A stretch of DNA of 48,994 nucleotides from an uncultured Desulfobacterales bacterium (GCA_947259495.1 CAMYLV010000038.1:1789-50782), one strand, 5' to 3'; counted from the first letter of the stretch, positions 25,275-33,317 are shown. Notes: generated by a model not told the origin, from the letters alone. Numbers and translations are program-made.

Positions 25275-25706
25275 GTGGCTACTGAACAAGGCGTCGTTCT
25301 TCGGACCGACTCTGAAGCTGCCTGGGTCAAAACCACCCGGAGCAGCGCCTGTCAAGGCTGCACGGCAAGGAAATCGTGTCATACCCGGAGTGGCAGTCAG
25401 GACATGGAAGTCAAGGCGCTGAACATCGCCGGCGCCAGAGAAGGGGACCGGATTGTTTTAAGTTTTGAAACCCGCTCATTGTTAAAAGCCACATTTTTAA
25501 TCTATGTGTTCCCCATTATCTTTCTGATCGCCGGCGCTGCAATCGGGCAGATTTTGGCCCCGCTTATGGCATTTAACCCCTCGACGATATCTGTCCTCCT
25601 GGGATTTGCCTTCTTTTTCACCGCGCTGTTTATCATCAAAGCCCGGGCCAATAAAATGGCAAAAAAGAATGCTTACCAGCCCAAAATTACAAAAATACTA
25701 ACTTAA
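25275..25706 (+). CDS. RseC/MucC-like (SoxR-reducing system) membrane protein
   Basis: 143 residues from GTG 25275 (GAGG 6 bp upstream). N-terminal Cys-rich part with CQGCTARKSCH and an earlier ExGVV strand, followed by two hydrophobic segments (ATFLIYVFPIIFLIAGAAIG and VLLGFAFFFTALFII) and a basic cytoplasmic tail. This is the RseC/MucC layout, a family often found beside rnf genes and implicated in SoxR reduction or sigma-E control. Its location right after the RnfB fusion fits that association. Last gene of the operon. Confidence 0.85.
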   Translation: MATEQGVVLRTDSEAAWVKTTRSSACQGCTARKSCHTRSGSQDMEVKALNIAGAREGDRIVLSFETRSLLKATFLIYVFPIIFLIAGAAIGQILAPLMAFNPSTISVLLGFAFFFTALFIIKARANKMAKKNAYQPKITKILT

Positions 25707-25749
25707 CACGGTTTGTTTTATCAAATTCCAATGTCGATATCGGTTTGCA

Positions 25750-26016
25750 CTATTCTTCTTTTACAGGGAAAAGATCTTCGATTTCAACATTTTTTATTTT
25801 TTGGAGGCAATTTTCCAGCGCCGCTGCTTCCGTTTCGCCAGTGCCCTGAAAGTCCTGCCTGGCGACGATGTTAACCAGGTTGGGCACGGCCACAAATTTT
25901 CCTGCCAGATTTCCGGCTTTGGTTTCATGCACATCAATATAAACCAATTTTTCGTTGCGAATCAGATTATACCTGGAAATCTTTGTCAAAATATCATTTT
26001 CCTTCAATGACTGCAT
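25750..26016 (-). CDS. Conserved-looking 88-residue protein of unknown function
   Basis: A small soluble, mixed-charge protein, supported by AAAGGA 8 bp before ATG and by its tight 15-bp spacing after clpS. It begins MQSLKENDILTKISRYNL, contains VYIDVHETKAGN and ends with an acidic tail (EIEDLFPVKEE). No cysteines and no recognisable motif. Co-transcription with clpS is the only functional hint. Confidence 0.65.
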   Translation of the reverse strand: MQSLKENDILTKISRYNLIRNEKLVYIDVHETKAGNLAGKFVAVPNLVNIVARQDFQGTGETEAAALENCLQKIKNVEIEDLFPVKEE

Positions 26017-26031
26017 TTAAAAATCCTTTTT

Positions 26032-26346
26032 TTATTCTTTTTCCATGCTTGACTTAAGAGGAAAACCATTTTCCCGGGCGACCTTTGTCACAAGGTTTAT
26101 TTTCGTTTCGGCCATTTCATAAGGAAAGACACCACATACGCCGACACCGTTTCGATGCACCTGCCACATCAGACGCGCAGCCTCGTCTATGGACTTGTTA
26201 AAAATAACGATCAGAATTTCGACAACGAAGGCTTTTGTCGTGTAATCATCATTGTGAAGCAGCACCTTGTACATCGGCGGTTCAGTTGTTTTTTCATCAA
26301 TTTCTACCAGAATATCATCCTGATAATCAGGCTGTTTGGTACCCAC
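26032..26346 (-). CDS. clpS: ATP-dependent Clp protease adaptor
   Basis: 104 residues from GTG 26346 (GGAGG 9 bp upstream). Signature MYKVLLHNDDYTT (N-degron pocket residues), FVVEILIVIF, AARLMWQVHRNGVGVCGVF and a closing PYEMAETK segment. ClpS delivers substrates with N-terminal hydrophobic residues to ClpAP. clpA is not adjacent, which is common in this group. The 26347-26500 region upstream shows no further gene. Confidence 0.93.
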   Translation of the reverse strand: MGTKQPDYQDDILVEIDEKTTEPPMYKVLLHNDDYTTKAFVVEILIVIFNKSIDEAARLMWQVHRNGVGVCGVFPYEMAETKINLVTKVARENGFPLKSSMEKE

Positions 26347-26520
26347 TTTGATTGTCCTCCGTTTAGCACTCGCCCTGTGTTACCAATAGAAATTAAGGGC
26401 TGGCTAAAAGAAATCAAGCCATGCGGGATCAAAAACTAAGCTGACTACGGCACCCTGTCGGCGGGACGGATTACGGGTCTGGGTGCACCCAGGCGATATG
26501 GGCGAAAGGCAAATAAAAAA

Positions 26521-26564
26521 AAGGCAGCTTATCAGCTAACGGGTGCCGATAAGCTGCCTTTTCA
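26521..26564 (-). terminator. Rho-independent terminator of the HU gene
   Basis: A perfect 11-bp stem (GGCAGCTTATC at 26523 and GATAAGCTGCC ending about 26560) with an A-run to its left on the plus strand, i.e. a U-run on the minus-strand transcript. It lies just downstream of the HU stop codon. Confidence 0.85.
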
Positions 26565-26580
26565 AAAAGTACGAATCGAA

Positions 26581-26853
26581 TTAGATGGCAGCCTTTAAAC
26601 CTTTGCCGGCTTTAAATTTAACAACATTTTTGGCCTTAATTTTAATCGGTGCACCGGTCTGAGGATTGCGGCCTTTACGTGCTTTCTGATGCGCTTTCTG
26701 AAAGGTTCCAAAACCCACCAGAGTGACTTTCCCGTTCTTTTTCTTCAAAGCTTTGGTCACATTGCTCATGAAGGAATCAAGAACATTGCCGGCGGCAACT
26801 TTGGAAATTTTGGCGTCCTTTGCCATTTTGTTGATTAATTCTGCCTTTGTCAT
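26581..26853 (-). CDS. HU-family DNA-binding protein
   Basis: 90 residues, the normal HU length. Signatures: MTKAELINKMA start, GFGTFQKAHQKARKGRNPQT (the beta-arm lead) and IKAKNVVKFKAGKGLK. It dimerises and bends DNA as a nucleoid protein. Very strong ribosome binding site (AAGGAGG) 5-6 bp before ATG. It has its own promoter (26905-26933) and terminator (26521-26564), so it is a single highly expressed unit. Confidence 0.95.
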   Translation of the reverse strand: MTKAELINKMAKDAKISKVAAGNVLDSFMSNVTKALKKKNGKVTLVGFGTFQKAHQKARKGRNPQTGAPIKIKAKNVVKFKAGKGLKAAI

Positions 26854-26904
26854 TTAAGCCTCCTTCTTTTAGTTTTGGGTATATTTGATGGCGTTTTTTG
26901 AAAA

Positions 26905-26933
26905 AGTTTACAGCAAAACATTTTGAAAGTCAA
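26905..26933 (-). promoter_or_regulatory. Sigma-70 type promoter of the HU gene
   Basis: On the minus strand TTGACT (26928-26933) and TAAACT (26905-26910) are separated by 17 bp and sit about 50 bp before the HU ATG. The remaining gene-free DNA to 27220 shows only a partial palindromic element at about 27148-27176. Confidence 0.55.
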
Positions 26934-27147
26934 TAAATAAAAGCCCATTTTTACTGGCTTCACAAGAAGAAATCATTTTAAATGCTGATTCTTAGTCGGT
27001 TTGCCGGTTCTAGGAGTTCTAGATTTTAAAGTATGGGTTTATTCAATCGTTCTGGGTGCAGTGATTGTCAGGCACCATATTGCCCCGGACCAGATGCCCG
27101 CCCCTCCAAATATCGCTTTAAAAATGCAGGATTCTATGATAAAAATT

Positions 27148-27176
27148 AATGAACACTATTATGGAAAGCGGTGTAA
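27148..27176 (-). repeat. Partial palindromic element (leader only)
   Basis: The minus strand reads ACCGCTTTCCATAATAGTG, matching the first ~25 bp of the elements at 20024 and 48727, without the hairpin part. It looks like a decayed or truncated copy. Confidence 0.5.
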
Positions 27177-27220
27177 AATGCCTGCAGCTTGGCAGCAGCG
27201 TGTTTCCAAGGTTGAATTAA

Positions 27221-27697
27221 ATGAATCAGAAAGTTTATGTAACCAGCAAACAGATGGCGACGTTTTCCTGTCCGCAATGCACCCGGACGAAAACCGTTGA
27301 TGTTTCGAAATATGCAACCATTGATAAAGTGGTCAAGGTAAATGTCAAATGTCCATGCGGGCACGCGTACAAGGCAATTTTGGAAAAGAGAAGGCAATAT
27401 CGCAAGGAGACAAACCTGCCGGGGACCTACATCCATTTTATCGACGGCAAACCGCAGAACCGGGGCCTGATGACCATTGAAGACATCTCCACAACGGGGG
27501 TGAAACTTAAATTGAATGTGAAACAGAACTTTGCGATCGGTGATCAGATGAAAATTGAATTTCATCTTGACGACACCCGGCGCACATTGATCAAAAAGAC
27601 AGTCATTCTAAAAAATCAGCGCGACCAGTTTATTGGTGCCGAATTTGCGCCTTTTGAATCCGTTGACAAAGCATTGGGCTTCTACCTTTTTAGTTAA
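27221..27697 (+). CDS. PilZ domain protein with N-terminal zinc-ribbon-like segment
   Basis: 158 residues. The N-terminus has FSCPQC and VKCPCGH, a four-cysteine zinc-ribbon-like pair. The PilZ domain follows, with the basic RRQYRK motif (RxxxR, c-di-GMP contact) at about residues 55-60 and DISTTGVKL (DxSxxG) at about 88-96. It is therefore a probable c-di-GMP receptor. The ribosome binding site (AAGG, about 10 bp upstream) is weak. It stands alone, ahead of an inverted repeat and a tag remnant. Confidence 0.85.
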   Translation: MNQKVYVTSKQMATFSCPQCTRTKTVDVSKYATIDKVVKVNVKCPCGHAYKAILEKRRQYRKETNLPGTYIHFIDGKPQNRGLMTIEDISTTGVKLKLNVKQNFAIGDQMKIEFHLDDTRRTLIKKTVILKNQRDQFIGAEFAPFESVDKALGFYLFS

Positions 27698-27772
27698 CGA
27701 TATTTTGGCATATCCAAAAGCCTTCTTAGATTTTACATTGCGGTTATGCAGAAAGCCCAAGTTAGTCTCTTT

Positions 27773-27860
27773 CAACCACGAAGGGCACGAAGGACCCGAA
27801 GGGGGGGGCAATTTCTTCATCCTGCCTTTGTGATCTTCGTGATCTTCGTGGTGAGATCAC
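27773..27860. repeat. Inverted word repeat, CACGAAG/CTTCGTG type, copy 2
   Basis: Left arm ACCACGAAGGGCACGAAGGA faces right arm ATCTTCGTGATCTTCGTGGT across a G-rich loop. Same words as 10165-10320. Confidence 0.65.
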
Positions 27861-27953
27861 TATCGGACGTAAACGACTGGAACTTTCCAGATAACCACGT
27901 TTTACATTTTGCCCATTTCGCATGTCTTTGCTTGCCTGGCGGAAATTATCCCG

Positions 27954-28079
27954 ATGAAAAATAGATGCCCATGGGCATGAACCGACCCGATCTACATAAA
28001 GTATCATGACAACGAATGGGGGATTCCCCTGCACAGCGACCGCAAACTGTTTGAGTTTCTTTTGTTGGATGGTAAATGA
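27954..28079 (+). pseudogene. tag: DNA-3-methyladenine glycosylase I (tag) remnant
   Basis: The plus frame from ATG 27954 reads MKNRCPWA, then TGA, then TDPIYIKYHDNEWGIP and LHSDRKLFEFLLLDGK, then a stop. This is the N-terminus of Tag (RCxW..DPLYIxYHDxEWGVP..DDRKLFE). About 40 of the ~190 residues remain: one internal stop, and the rest lost after the DG where intact proteins continue into QAGLSW. Not a selenoprotein, since the interrupted position is variable in Tag and the gene is truncated. Confidence 0.75.
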
Positions 28080-28157
28080 TCATCTTGTCGACTGTTTTCG
28101 ATATCGTCAGGTCTAAACGGGCAGGAGCTGGATTAACAGATAAAGAAGGTAGGGACT

Positions 28158-29495
28158 ATGGCATACTGTTCAGGGTGCGGCAGGCACCATAACGTTGGCT
28201 TCATCTCAACCCGGTTTGCCGGAACAGACGGCGTTTCGCTGGAGACAGCAAAATGGGCCAGTGTTTTTCAAAAGGTTGGATTTACGTGCTTCTATTTTGC
28301 CGGTGAAATCGATCGACCGCCCGAGGTTTCTTATGTGGTCAAAGAAGCGCATTTTCAGCATCCGGACATCAAGGATATTTTTCGCAATTGCTTCGGAGCC
28401 AGCGTGCGCGGTCGCTTTGTGACCCGGAAGATCTATGAGATAAGGCAGCATCTTAAGGATCACCTTTACAAGTTTATCGAAAAATTTGAACTCGATCTAC
28501 TGGTTCCCGAAAATGCCTTAACCATACCGTTGAACATTCCGCTGGGGATTGCACTGACTGAAGTCATCTCTGAGACCGGCATGCCCACCATCGCACATCA
28601 CCATGATTTTTTCTGGGAAAGACAGAATTTCATGATCAATGCTTGTTGGGAATATTTGAATATGGCGTTTCCGCCGCATTTACCCTCAATTCAACACGTG
28701 GTGATCAACTCTTCAGCGGATAATCAATTGAGTTTGCGAACCGGAATTTCGGCTACAATTATACCCAACGTAATGGATTTTGATAATCCGCCGCCGGTGT
28801 CCGGTAATTTCGAGTCATGCGCGCTGGAGAGCGGTGAATCCCCCCCTGCCAATGATACATATGCTGCAGATGTACGCCAGGATCTGGGTGTTGCCGATGA
28901 TGAGCTGTTAATTCTCCAGCCTACCCGGGTCGTTAAACGTAAAGGCATCGAACATGCAATCGAACTGGTTCATCGCCTGGGCATGAAAGCCAAGCTCATC
29001 ATTTCGCATGCCTCCGGCGACGAAGGCTATGACTATGAACGCCGCGTAAGAGAATATTCCAAATTGCTGAAAGTGGATACTTATTTTGTCGCCAACATCA
29101 TCAATGAGGAAAGGGGTAAAACAAAAAACGGACGCACGGTTTATACTCTGGAAGATATTTATCCGCATGCGGATCTGGTGACGTATCCCTCTAATTTTGA
29201 GGGATTTGGCAATGCATTTCTTGAAGCGGTCTATTTTTGCCGTCCCATCGTTGTCAATACGTATTCGATATACACCATCGACATCAAACCCAAAGGGTTT
29301 TCGGTTATCGAAATCGATGGCTATGTGACCGATGAAGCGGTTCGCAAAACCAGAAAAGTTCTGACCAACTCTGAACTGCGCAAGAAGATGGTCACCCACA
29401 ATTATGAAACTGCTAAAAAATATTACTCCTATACGGTTCTGGGGAAAAAACTGAAAGACCTTATCTTCGACTGCACCGGTTGCCAGAAGCTCTAA
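28158..29495 (+). CDS. Glycosyltransferase family 4 (group 1)
   Basis: 445 residues, GT-B fold. N-terminal half: GFISTRFAGTDGVSLETAKW (acceptor-side glycine loop) and HHHDFFWERQNF. C-terminal half: LGVADDELLILQPTRVVKRK (nucleotide-sugar donor domain) and YPSNFEGFGNAFLEAVYF, the EGFGNxxLE retaining-GT4 motif. A YDYERRV segment lies between them. Donor and acceptor cannot be told from sequence. AAGAAGG precedes ATG. No other glycan genes are nearby; the isolated position after a repeat and a tag remnant suggests a rearranged junction. Confidence 0.88.
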   Translation: MAYCSGCGRHHNVGFISTRFAGTDGVSLETAKWASVFQKVGFTCFYFAGEIDRPPEVSYVVKEAHFQHPDIKDIFRNCFGASVRGRFVTRKIYEIRQHLKDHLYKFIEKFELDLLVPENALTIPLNIPLGIALTEVISETGMPTIAHHHDFFWERQNFMINACWEYLNMAFPPHLPSIQHVVINSSADNQLSLRTGISATIIPNVMDFDNPPPVSGNFESCALESGESPPANDTYAADVRQDLGVADDELLILQPTRVVKRKGIEHAIELVHRLGMKAKLIISHASGDEGYDYERRVREYSKLLKVDTYFVANIINEERGKTKNGRTVYTLEDIYPHADLVTYPSNFEGFGNAFLEAVYFCRPIVVNTYSIYTIDIKPKGFSVIEIDGYVTDEAVRKTRKVLTNSELRKKMVTHNYETAKKYYSYTVLGKKLKDLIFDCTGCQKL

Positions 29496-29579
29496 ATCCG
29501 GGCGTAAGCGCGAATTCAGATCGTCTCGACCAACAGGGATTGTGCGAAGCGTATTTGGGCAACAAGAACGCCTGAAGTT

Positions 29580-29700
29580 AATACCTGAATCTTGCATGAA
29601 AATTAATGCGAAGATAAGATTACAATTATCAAAAATCCGCAATCCGTATTTTTACGTTGTGGAATTCCGCCTTCGGCGGAGCCGCTTTTTGCGGCATTCT
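29580..29700. repeat. AATACCTGAAT repeat copy 2 followed by a GC-rich tandem hairpin
   Basis: 29580-29628 matches 19577-19620. At 29658-29700 GTGGAATTCCGCCTTCGGCG forms the hairpin TCCGCC/GGCGGA (29666-29680), followed by GCCGC-TTTTT-GCGGC (29681-29695). The second part resembles 1783-1840. It lies between convergent genes and could terminate both. Confidence 0.55.
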
Positions 29701-29723
29701 ACAGGGAAGGTCCAAAATCAAGC

Positions 29724-30194
29724 TTAGTCTCCCATTTTTGCCATATAATCATCATACATGGTTTCCAGCGCCAGCTTGTGTTTGGCTTCTTCCTGGCAAA
29801 GGATTTTAAACAGTTTTTTACTTTCATCCGTATCGGCTTGTTCAAGGAAATCATTATACAGTTTCAAGGCCTTTTCTTCCCTTTTCATCGCCAGCAACAG
29901 AATTTCATTGTAAGGCATGCCCTTTTCATAGCTCAAATCAACAAGATAATTACTGCGTTTAATATCGGTGATCCATTTTAACTGATACTCTTGCAAGCTC
30001 TTGGATATCCCTTCGGTTTTGAACTCCAGCAGTATCTTCTCGTGTTTTTGCTCTTCAGCGGCAAATTCGGCAAACATTTGTTTTGATCCTGCAAAGTCTT
30101 CCTCATCATCGCTTATTTTTTGATAAAATTCCGCCGCCTCCCGCTCCTTTTCAACTGCAAAATCGACGATCGCTTCCAAATTTTCAAATTCCAT
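29724..30194 (-). CDS. Ferritin-like/rubrerythrin-type diiron protein
   Basis: 156 residues forming a four-helix bundle. Diiron ligands are apparent in EREAAEFYQ, AAEEQKHEKIL, MKREEKALKLYND and CQEEAKHKLALE (two ExxH motifs plus two Glu). There is no C-terminal rubredoxin domain, so it is an erythrin-like protein and not full rubrerythrin. Probable role: peroxide detoxification or iron handling in an anaerobe. AAAGGAG lies 7 bp before ATG. Single gene. Confidence 0.9.
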   Translation of the reverse strand: MEFENLEAIVDFAVEKEREAAEFYQKISDDEEDFAGSKQMFAEFAAEEQKHEKILLEFKTEGISKSLQEYQLKWITDIKRSNYLVDLSYEKGMPYNEILLLAMKREEKALKLYNDFLEQADTDESKKLFKILCQEEAKHKLALETMYDDYMAKMGD

Positions 30195-30663
30195 TATGGT
30201 CTCCTTTCAATCAATAAGAATATCAAGATAAGTTTTAGCTAATACTTGCAACTTTGAAAATGCGTTAAATAAATTTATCTAATATAATAATTATTTTTTG
30301 AGTTTCACCCCTAAAAAGAGATCGGGCGAAACTTTTCGATTGCAACCCTGCGGCTCATACCAGGAATTGGACAAGATTTCAACTTCGTCACGATCCTGCC
30401 TGCATTTAAACCTGCGAGATGTGCATTCAGGTGACTGTTGAAAAACACAAAAACACTGCAGGAAAATTCAACACGCTTCTAAGTACTTGGAAAATTGTAT
30501 ATTCTTATACTTTGCGTTCAACTTAAAGGTGGTAAGAGTTAACGACTGTAGAATATTTCTACAGCGCCTTGATGCATGCAATTGCAGTGAATTATGATTC
30601 GTTATTTAAAAATATAATGTAATTTCTGACTGTTATAAAATTAGTGCCTCGCTCTGGATCGGT

Positions 30664-30679
30664 TGGCATATTGATTGCT
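30664..30679 (+). promoter_or_regulatory. Sigma-54 promoter of the GcvH-like pair
   Basis: TGGCATATTGATTGCT matches the -24/-12 consensus with exact GG-N10-GC spacing, 46 bp before the ATG at 30726. The 30195-30663 stretch upstream is AT-rich and gene-free and would hold any enhancer sites; I recognise no specific operator. Confidence 0.65.
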
Positions 30680-30725
30680 CTATAACATACCAAAATGAAA
30701 TAAATTATAGCAAAGGAGCGAGGAA

Positions 30726-31724
30726 ATGGCTGAAAAAAAGAAAAACACGCAGAGAAGTCAGGTGGGATTTGGATCGACCTACAAAAAAGCACAAGCCGGT
30801 AGCGGACAAGCGCAACAAGAGATTGAATCTGTTCTCGGCGGCCAGGTATGGCTGGTGAAGCCGGACAAGAAAGCCAAGTCCGCAACTCCCTGTCTTTGGA
30901 TGCAGGCCGGTGTCGTTAAATTCAAAAATTGTGACAACTATTATGACTGCACCAGCTGCAAATACGATCATGCCATGGATCTAAAAGTGGCCAAGGGCAA
31001 GCAAGTCAGCTGGCAGGAAGCGATGAAAAGACGACCGGACCTGGATCGGGTCTGTCGCCATAGCCTGACCAATCGCATTGATAAACGGATGTGTGCCTAT
31101 GACTATGAATGCGGCAAATGTGACTTTGACCAGTATTTTGAAGATATTTGGACCACCAAAACCAAAGCGCTGCCCGGCGAAATGCAACAGATTAAGGGTT
31201 TCGATGTCCCCATGGGCTACTATTTCCATAATGGACATGCCTGGGCGCGTATCGAAAGCGGGGGCTATATCCGCGTGGGCCTGGATGACTTTGCCCTGAA
31301 AATGCTGGGACAGGCCGATGCGCTCGATCTGCCTTTGATCGGCAAAGAACTGGACCAGAGTAAAGTAGGCTGGGGGTTGAAGCGCAAAGATAACCTGGCC
31401 GACGTGCTTTCGCCGATAGATGGGGTCATCATGGAGGTCAATTCCAAGGTCAGGGAAAATCCCAAGCTGGCGAATCATGAACCTTACGGCGACGGATGGC
31501 TGTTTATGGTACGCACACCGGATGTCAAGGACACCATGAAAAAATTGATGGTCGATCGGGACAGCCTGAGCTGGATGAATACGGAGGTCAACGAGCTGGA
31601 AAGCATGATTGAAGACGTTGCGGGTCCCCTGGCGGCCGATGGCGGTTATCTGGCGGATGACATCTACGGTAATCTGCCGGATTTGGGCTGGAAGAATTTG
31701 ACCCGGAAGTTCCTTCGAACATAG
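30726..31724 (+). CDS. GcvH-like domain protein with duplicated Cys4 module (1 of 2)
   Basis: 332 residues. Two cysteine modules with identical spacing C-x12-C-x5-C-x2-C: C56, C69, C75, C78 and C110, C123, C129, C132, each flanked by conserved aromatic/acidic residues (KYDHAM, DFDQYFED). A glycine-cleavage-H-like lipoyl domain follows from about residue 160 (GYYFHNGHAWARIE, VGLDDFALKMLG, LSPIDGVIMEVN) and then a helical tail ending TRKFLRT. The residue aligned with the lipoyl lysine of GcvH appears to be Asp, with Lys one place earlier (RKDNLADVLSP), so lipoylation is uncertain. The Cys4 modules may bind zinc or an Fe-S cluster. Expressed from a sigma-54 promoter together with its paralogue; no glycine cleavage genes nearby. 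Confidence 0.85.
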   Translation: MAEKKKNTQRSQVGFGSTYKKAQAGSGQAQQEIESVLGGQVWLVKPDKKAKSATPCLWMQAGVVKFKNCDNYYDCTSCKYDHAMDLKVAKGKQVSWQEAMKRRPDLDRVCRHSLTNRIDKRMCAYDYECGKCDFDQYFEDIWTTKTKALPGEMQQIKGFDVPMGYYFHNGHAWARIESGGYIRVGLDDFALKMLGQADALDLPLIGKELDQSKVGWGLKRKDNLADVLSPIDGVIMEVNSKVRENPKLANHEPYGDGWLFMVRTPDVKDTMKKLMVDRDSLSWMNTEVNELESMIEDVAGPLAADGGYLADDIYGNLPDLGWKNLTRKFLRT

Positions 31725-31823
31725 TTATTCGTTATGGGTAATTAATGGACGGCCAAAAGCTTCGCCTCTGATTACAAATAACCATTAACCAATAGCTGCT
31801 TGTTTCTGGCAGGGAGAATGAAC

Positions 31824-32750
31824 ATGGTTCCCACCCGAATGGAAGCTAAAGAGTCCGTAAACCACCCCCGGTGCATCTGGATGCAGGCGGGTGTAGTGCC
31901 CCATAAGTTTTGTCGGCTTGAATATCAGTGTGCGATCTGTGCCTATGACAGAGCCATGCGCCGCACGGCTGCTGAAAACAAGCGGCTTAGAGAAAAAGGC
32001 AGGATTCCGAGAGGCAAACGCGGCCGCATCGTTTTCTGGAAGGACAAATTTCGTGAGCGGCCGGTCTGGAAACAACCCTGTCTACACCACATGATCGGCC
32101 ACATTGAGTTCCGCTCGTGCACCCATGACTATCAATGCGGTAATTGCGAATTCGATCAATATTTCAATGATCAGTTTGCCGTGCACGCCGTGGTGCAGCC
32201 GGTGGATGTCTTGGACGTCAAAGGATTTAAGATTCCTCATGGATTTTACCTGCACCCGGGGCACACCTGGGTAAAAATCGAGGAAGGGTCGACGGTTCGC
32301 GTCGGCCTGGACGATTTTGCCCTGCGCCTGCTGGGGCCTCTGGATCAAATTGAAGCACCATTGATGGGCAAACAGCTGGAACAGGGTCGACAGGATATAT
32401 CGTTGAGGCGGAAAGGAAACGATGCCCGGTTGCTTTCTCCGGTCAGCGGGGTGGTAACCGATATTAATCCGGCGCTGCGCGAACGCGGCAGTCGGGGCAC
32501 TGATGATCCATACAGTGAGAGCTGGATTTTGCGGCTGCACTGCGCCAACCTGCGGCAGGACCTTAAAAACTTGATGATCGGCAGCCAGGCCAGTGAATAT
32601 ATTAATGAAGAAGTCAATCGTCTTTATGAAGTAATTGAGAAGACCGCCGGTCCGCTGGCCACTGACGGCGGATACCTGGGTGATGATATATTCGGCAATC
32701 TGCCTCAGCTCGGCTGGCAAAAACTGACCCGGGAATTCCTAAGAACTTAA
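31824..32750 (+). CDS. GcvH-like domain protein with duplicated Cys4 module (2 of 2)
   Basis: 308 residues from ATG 31824 (GGGAG 7 bp upstream; ATG 31818 is too close to it). Same architecture as the preceding gene: C17, C30, C36, C39 and C86, C99, C105, C108, again C-x12-C-x5-C-x2-C, with a basic linker (KGRIPRGKRGR) between the modules. The H-protein-like domain has GFYLHPGHTWVKIE, VGLDDFALRLLG and LSPVSGVVTDIN. The lipoyl-lysine position appears to be Gly with Lys next to it (RRKGNDARLL). Both end with DGGYLxDDIxGNLPxLGW and xFLRT. A tandem duplication, about 100 bp apart, probably co-transcribed. Confidence 0.85.
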   Translation: MVPTRMEAKESVNHPRCIWMQAGVVPHKFCRLEYQCAICAYDRAMRRTAAENKRLREKGRIPRGKRGRIVFWKDKFRERPVWKQPCLHHMIGHIEFRSCTHDYQCGNCEFDQYFNDQFAVHAVVQPVDVLDVKGFKIPHGFYLHPGHTWVKIEEGSTVRVGLDDFALRLLGPLDQIEAPLMGKQLEQGRQDISLRRKGNDARLLSPVSGVVTDINPALRERGSRGTDDPYSESWILRLHCANLRQDLKNLMIGSQASEYINEEVNRLYEVIEKTAGPLATDGGYLGDDIFGNLPQLGWQKLTREFLRT

Positions 32751-32958
32751 ATTTTTTTCAGCTATTGGGTCTTTCTTCCAGTGAATGGGTGATATTCATT
32801 TCATCGTTACTGTAAAATTGACAAGGCTTTTTGCTTTTAGTATCTGATCTTAAGCTGTGTTCTCCATATTTCCGGCACACCATCCTTTTGAATTATATTT
32901 TTGCCTAAATAGCAAGCTCCGATCATTTTATAACCCCAATTTACCATGGAGAAAAAGA

Positions 32959-33317
32959 ATGACGGTAGAAGCTAATTCGACTCTGGCGATTCTGATTGGA
33001 TTATTTGGTTTGCTAATCAAAACCAAATTACCGCCGGCTGCTATCTCTATGGGCGCGCTAACACTCGTTATCACTTTTCGTTTAGCTCCGCTGGAAGGAT
33101 GTCTGCGCGGATTTTCCAACTCCGGTATGTTGACCATCGGCGCCCTGTTCATGGTGACTGCCGGCATGTATACCACCGGCGCCATCGGGATGGTGTCCGA
33201 TGGTATACGGTCCCGGAGGATACAAATTCACCGATTTTTTTTAAAATCGGAATTCCACTCACCATTGTGGTGGGGATCGTCAGTGTGTTGCTGACACCTT
33301 TGTTCTTTAAATTTTAA
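32959..33317 (+). pseudogene. Deleted SLC13/DASS-type anion transporter
   Basis: ATG 32959 (GGAGAAAAAG upstream) opens the N-terminus of a divalent anion:sodium symporter (LPPAAISMGALTLVITFRLA, then FSNSGMLTIGALFMVTAGMY). After GMVSDG near 33198 the frame breaks. In another frame the sequence continues directly with the family's C-terminus (MVYGPGGYKFTDFF, KIGIPLTIVVGIVSVLLTP). Several hundred internal residues are missing. A run of eight T at about 33235-33242 adds a second frameshift. The two ends remain but the gene is dead. Confidence 0.8.

Noticed and set aside
26347-26580. Search for a riboswitch or tRNA between clpS and the HU gene
   Set aside because: Only the HU terminator hairpin is convincing; no cloverleaf or known aptamer pattern was seen here or elsewhere in the window.
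27978-27980. TGA in the tag remnant as a fourth selenocysteine
   Set aside because: The position is not a conserved Cys in the family and the gene is truncated after about 40 residues.
29542-29727. 61-residue plus-strand ORF between the glycosyltransferase and ferritin-like genes
   Set aside because: It spans two repeat elements, lacks a ribosome binding site and has no protein-like character.
30726-32750. Genuine glycine cleavage H proteins
   Set aside because: The lipoyl-lysine position is not clearly conserved, N-terminal Cys4 modules are foreign to GcvH, and no gcvT or gcvP is nearby.
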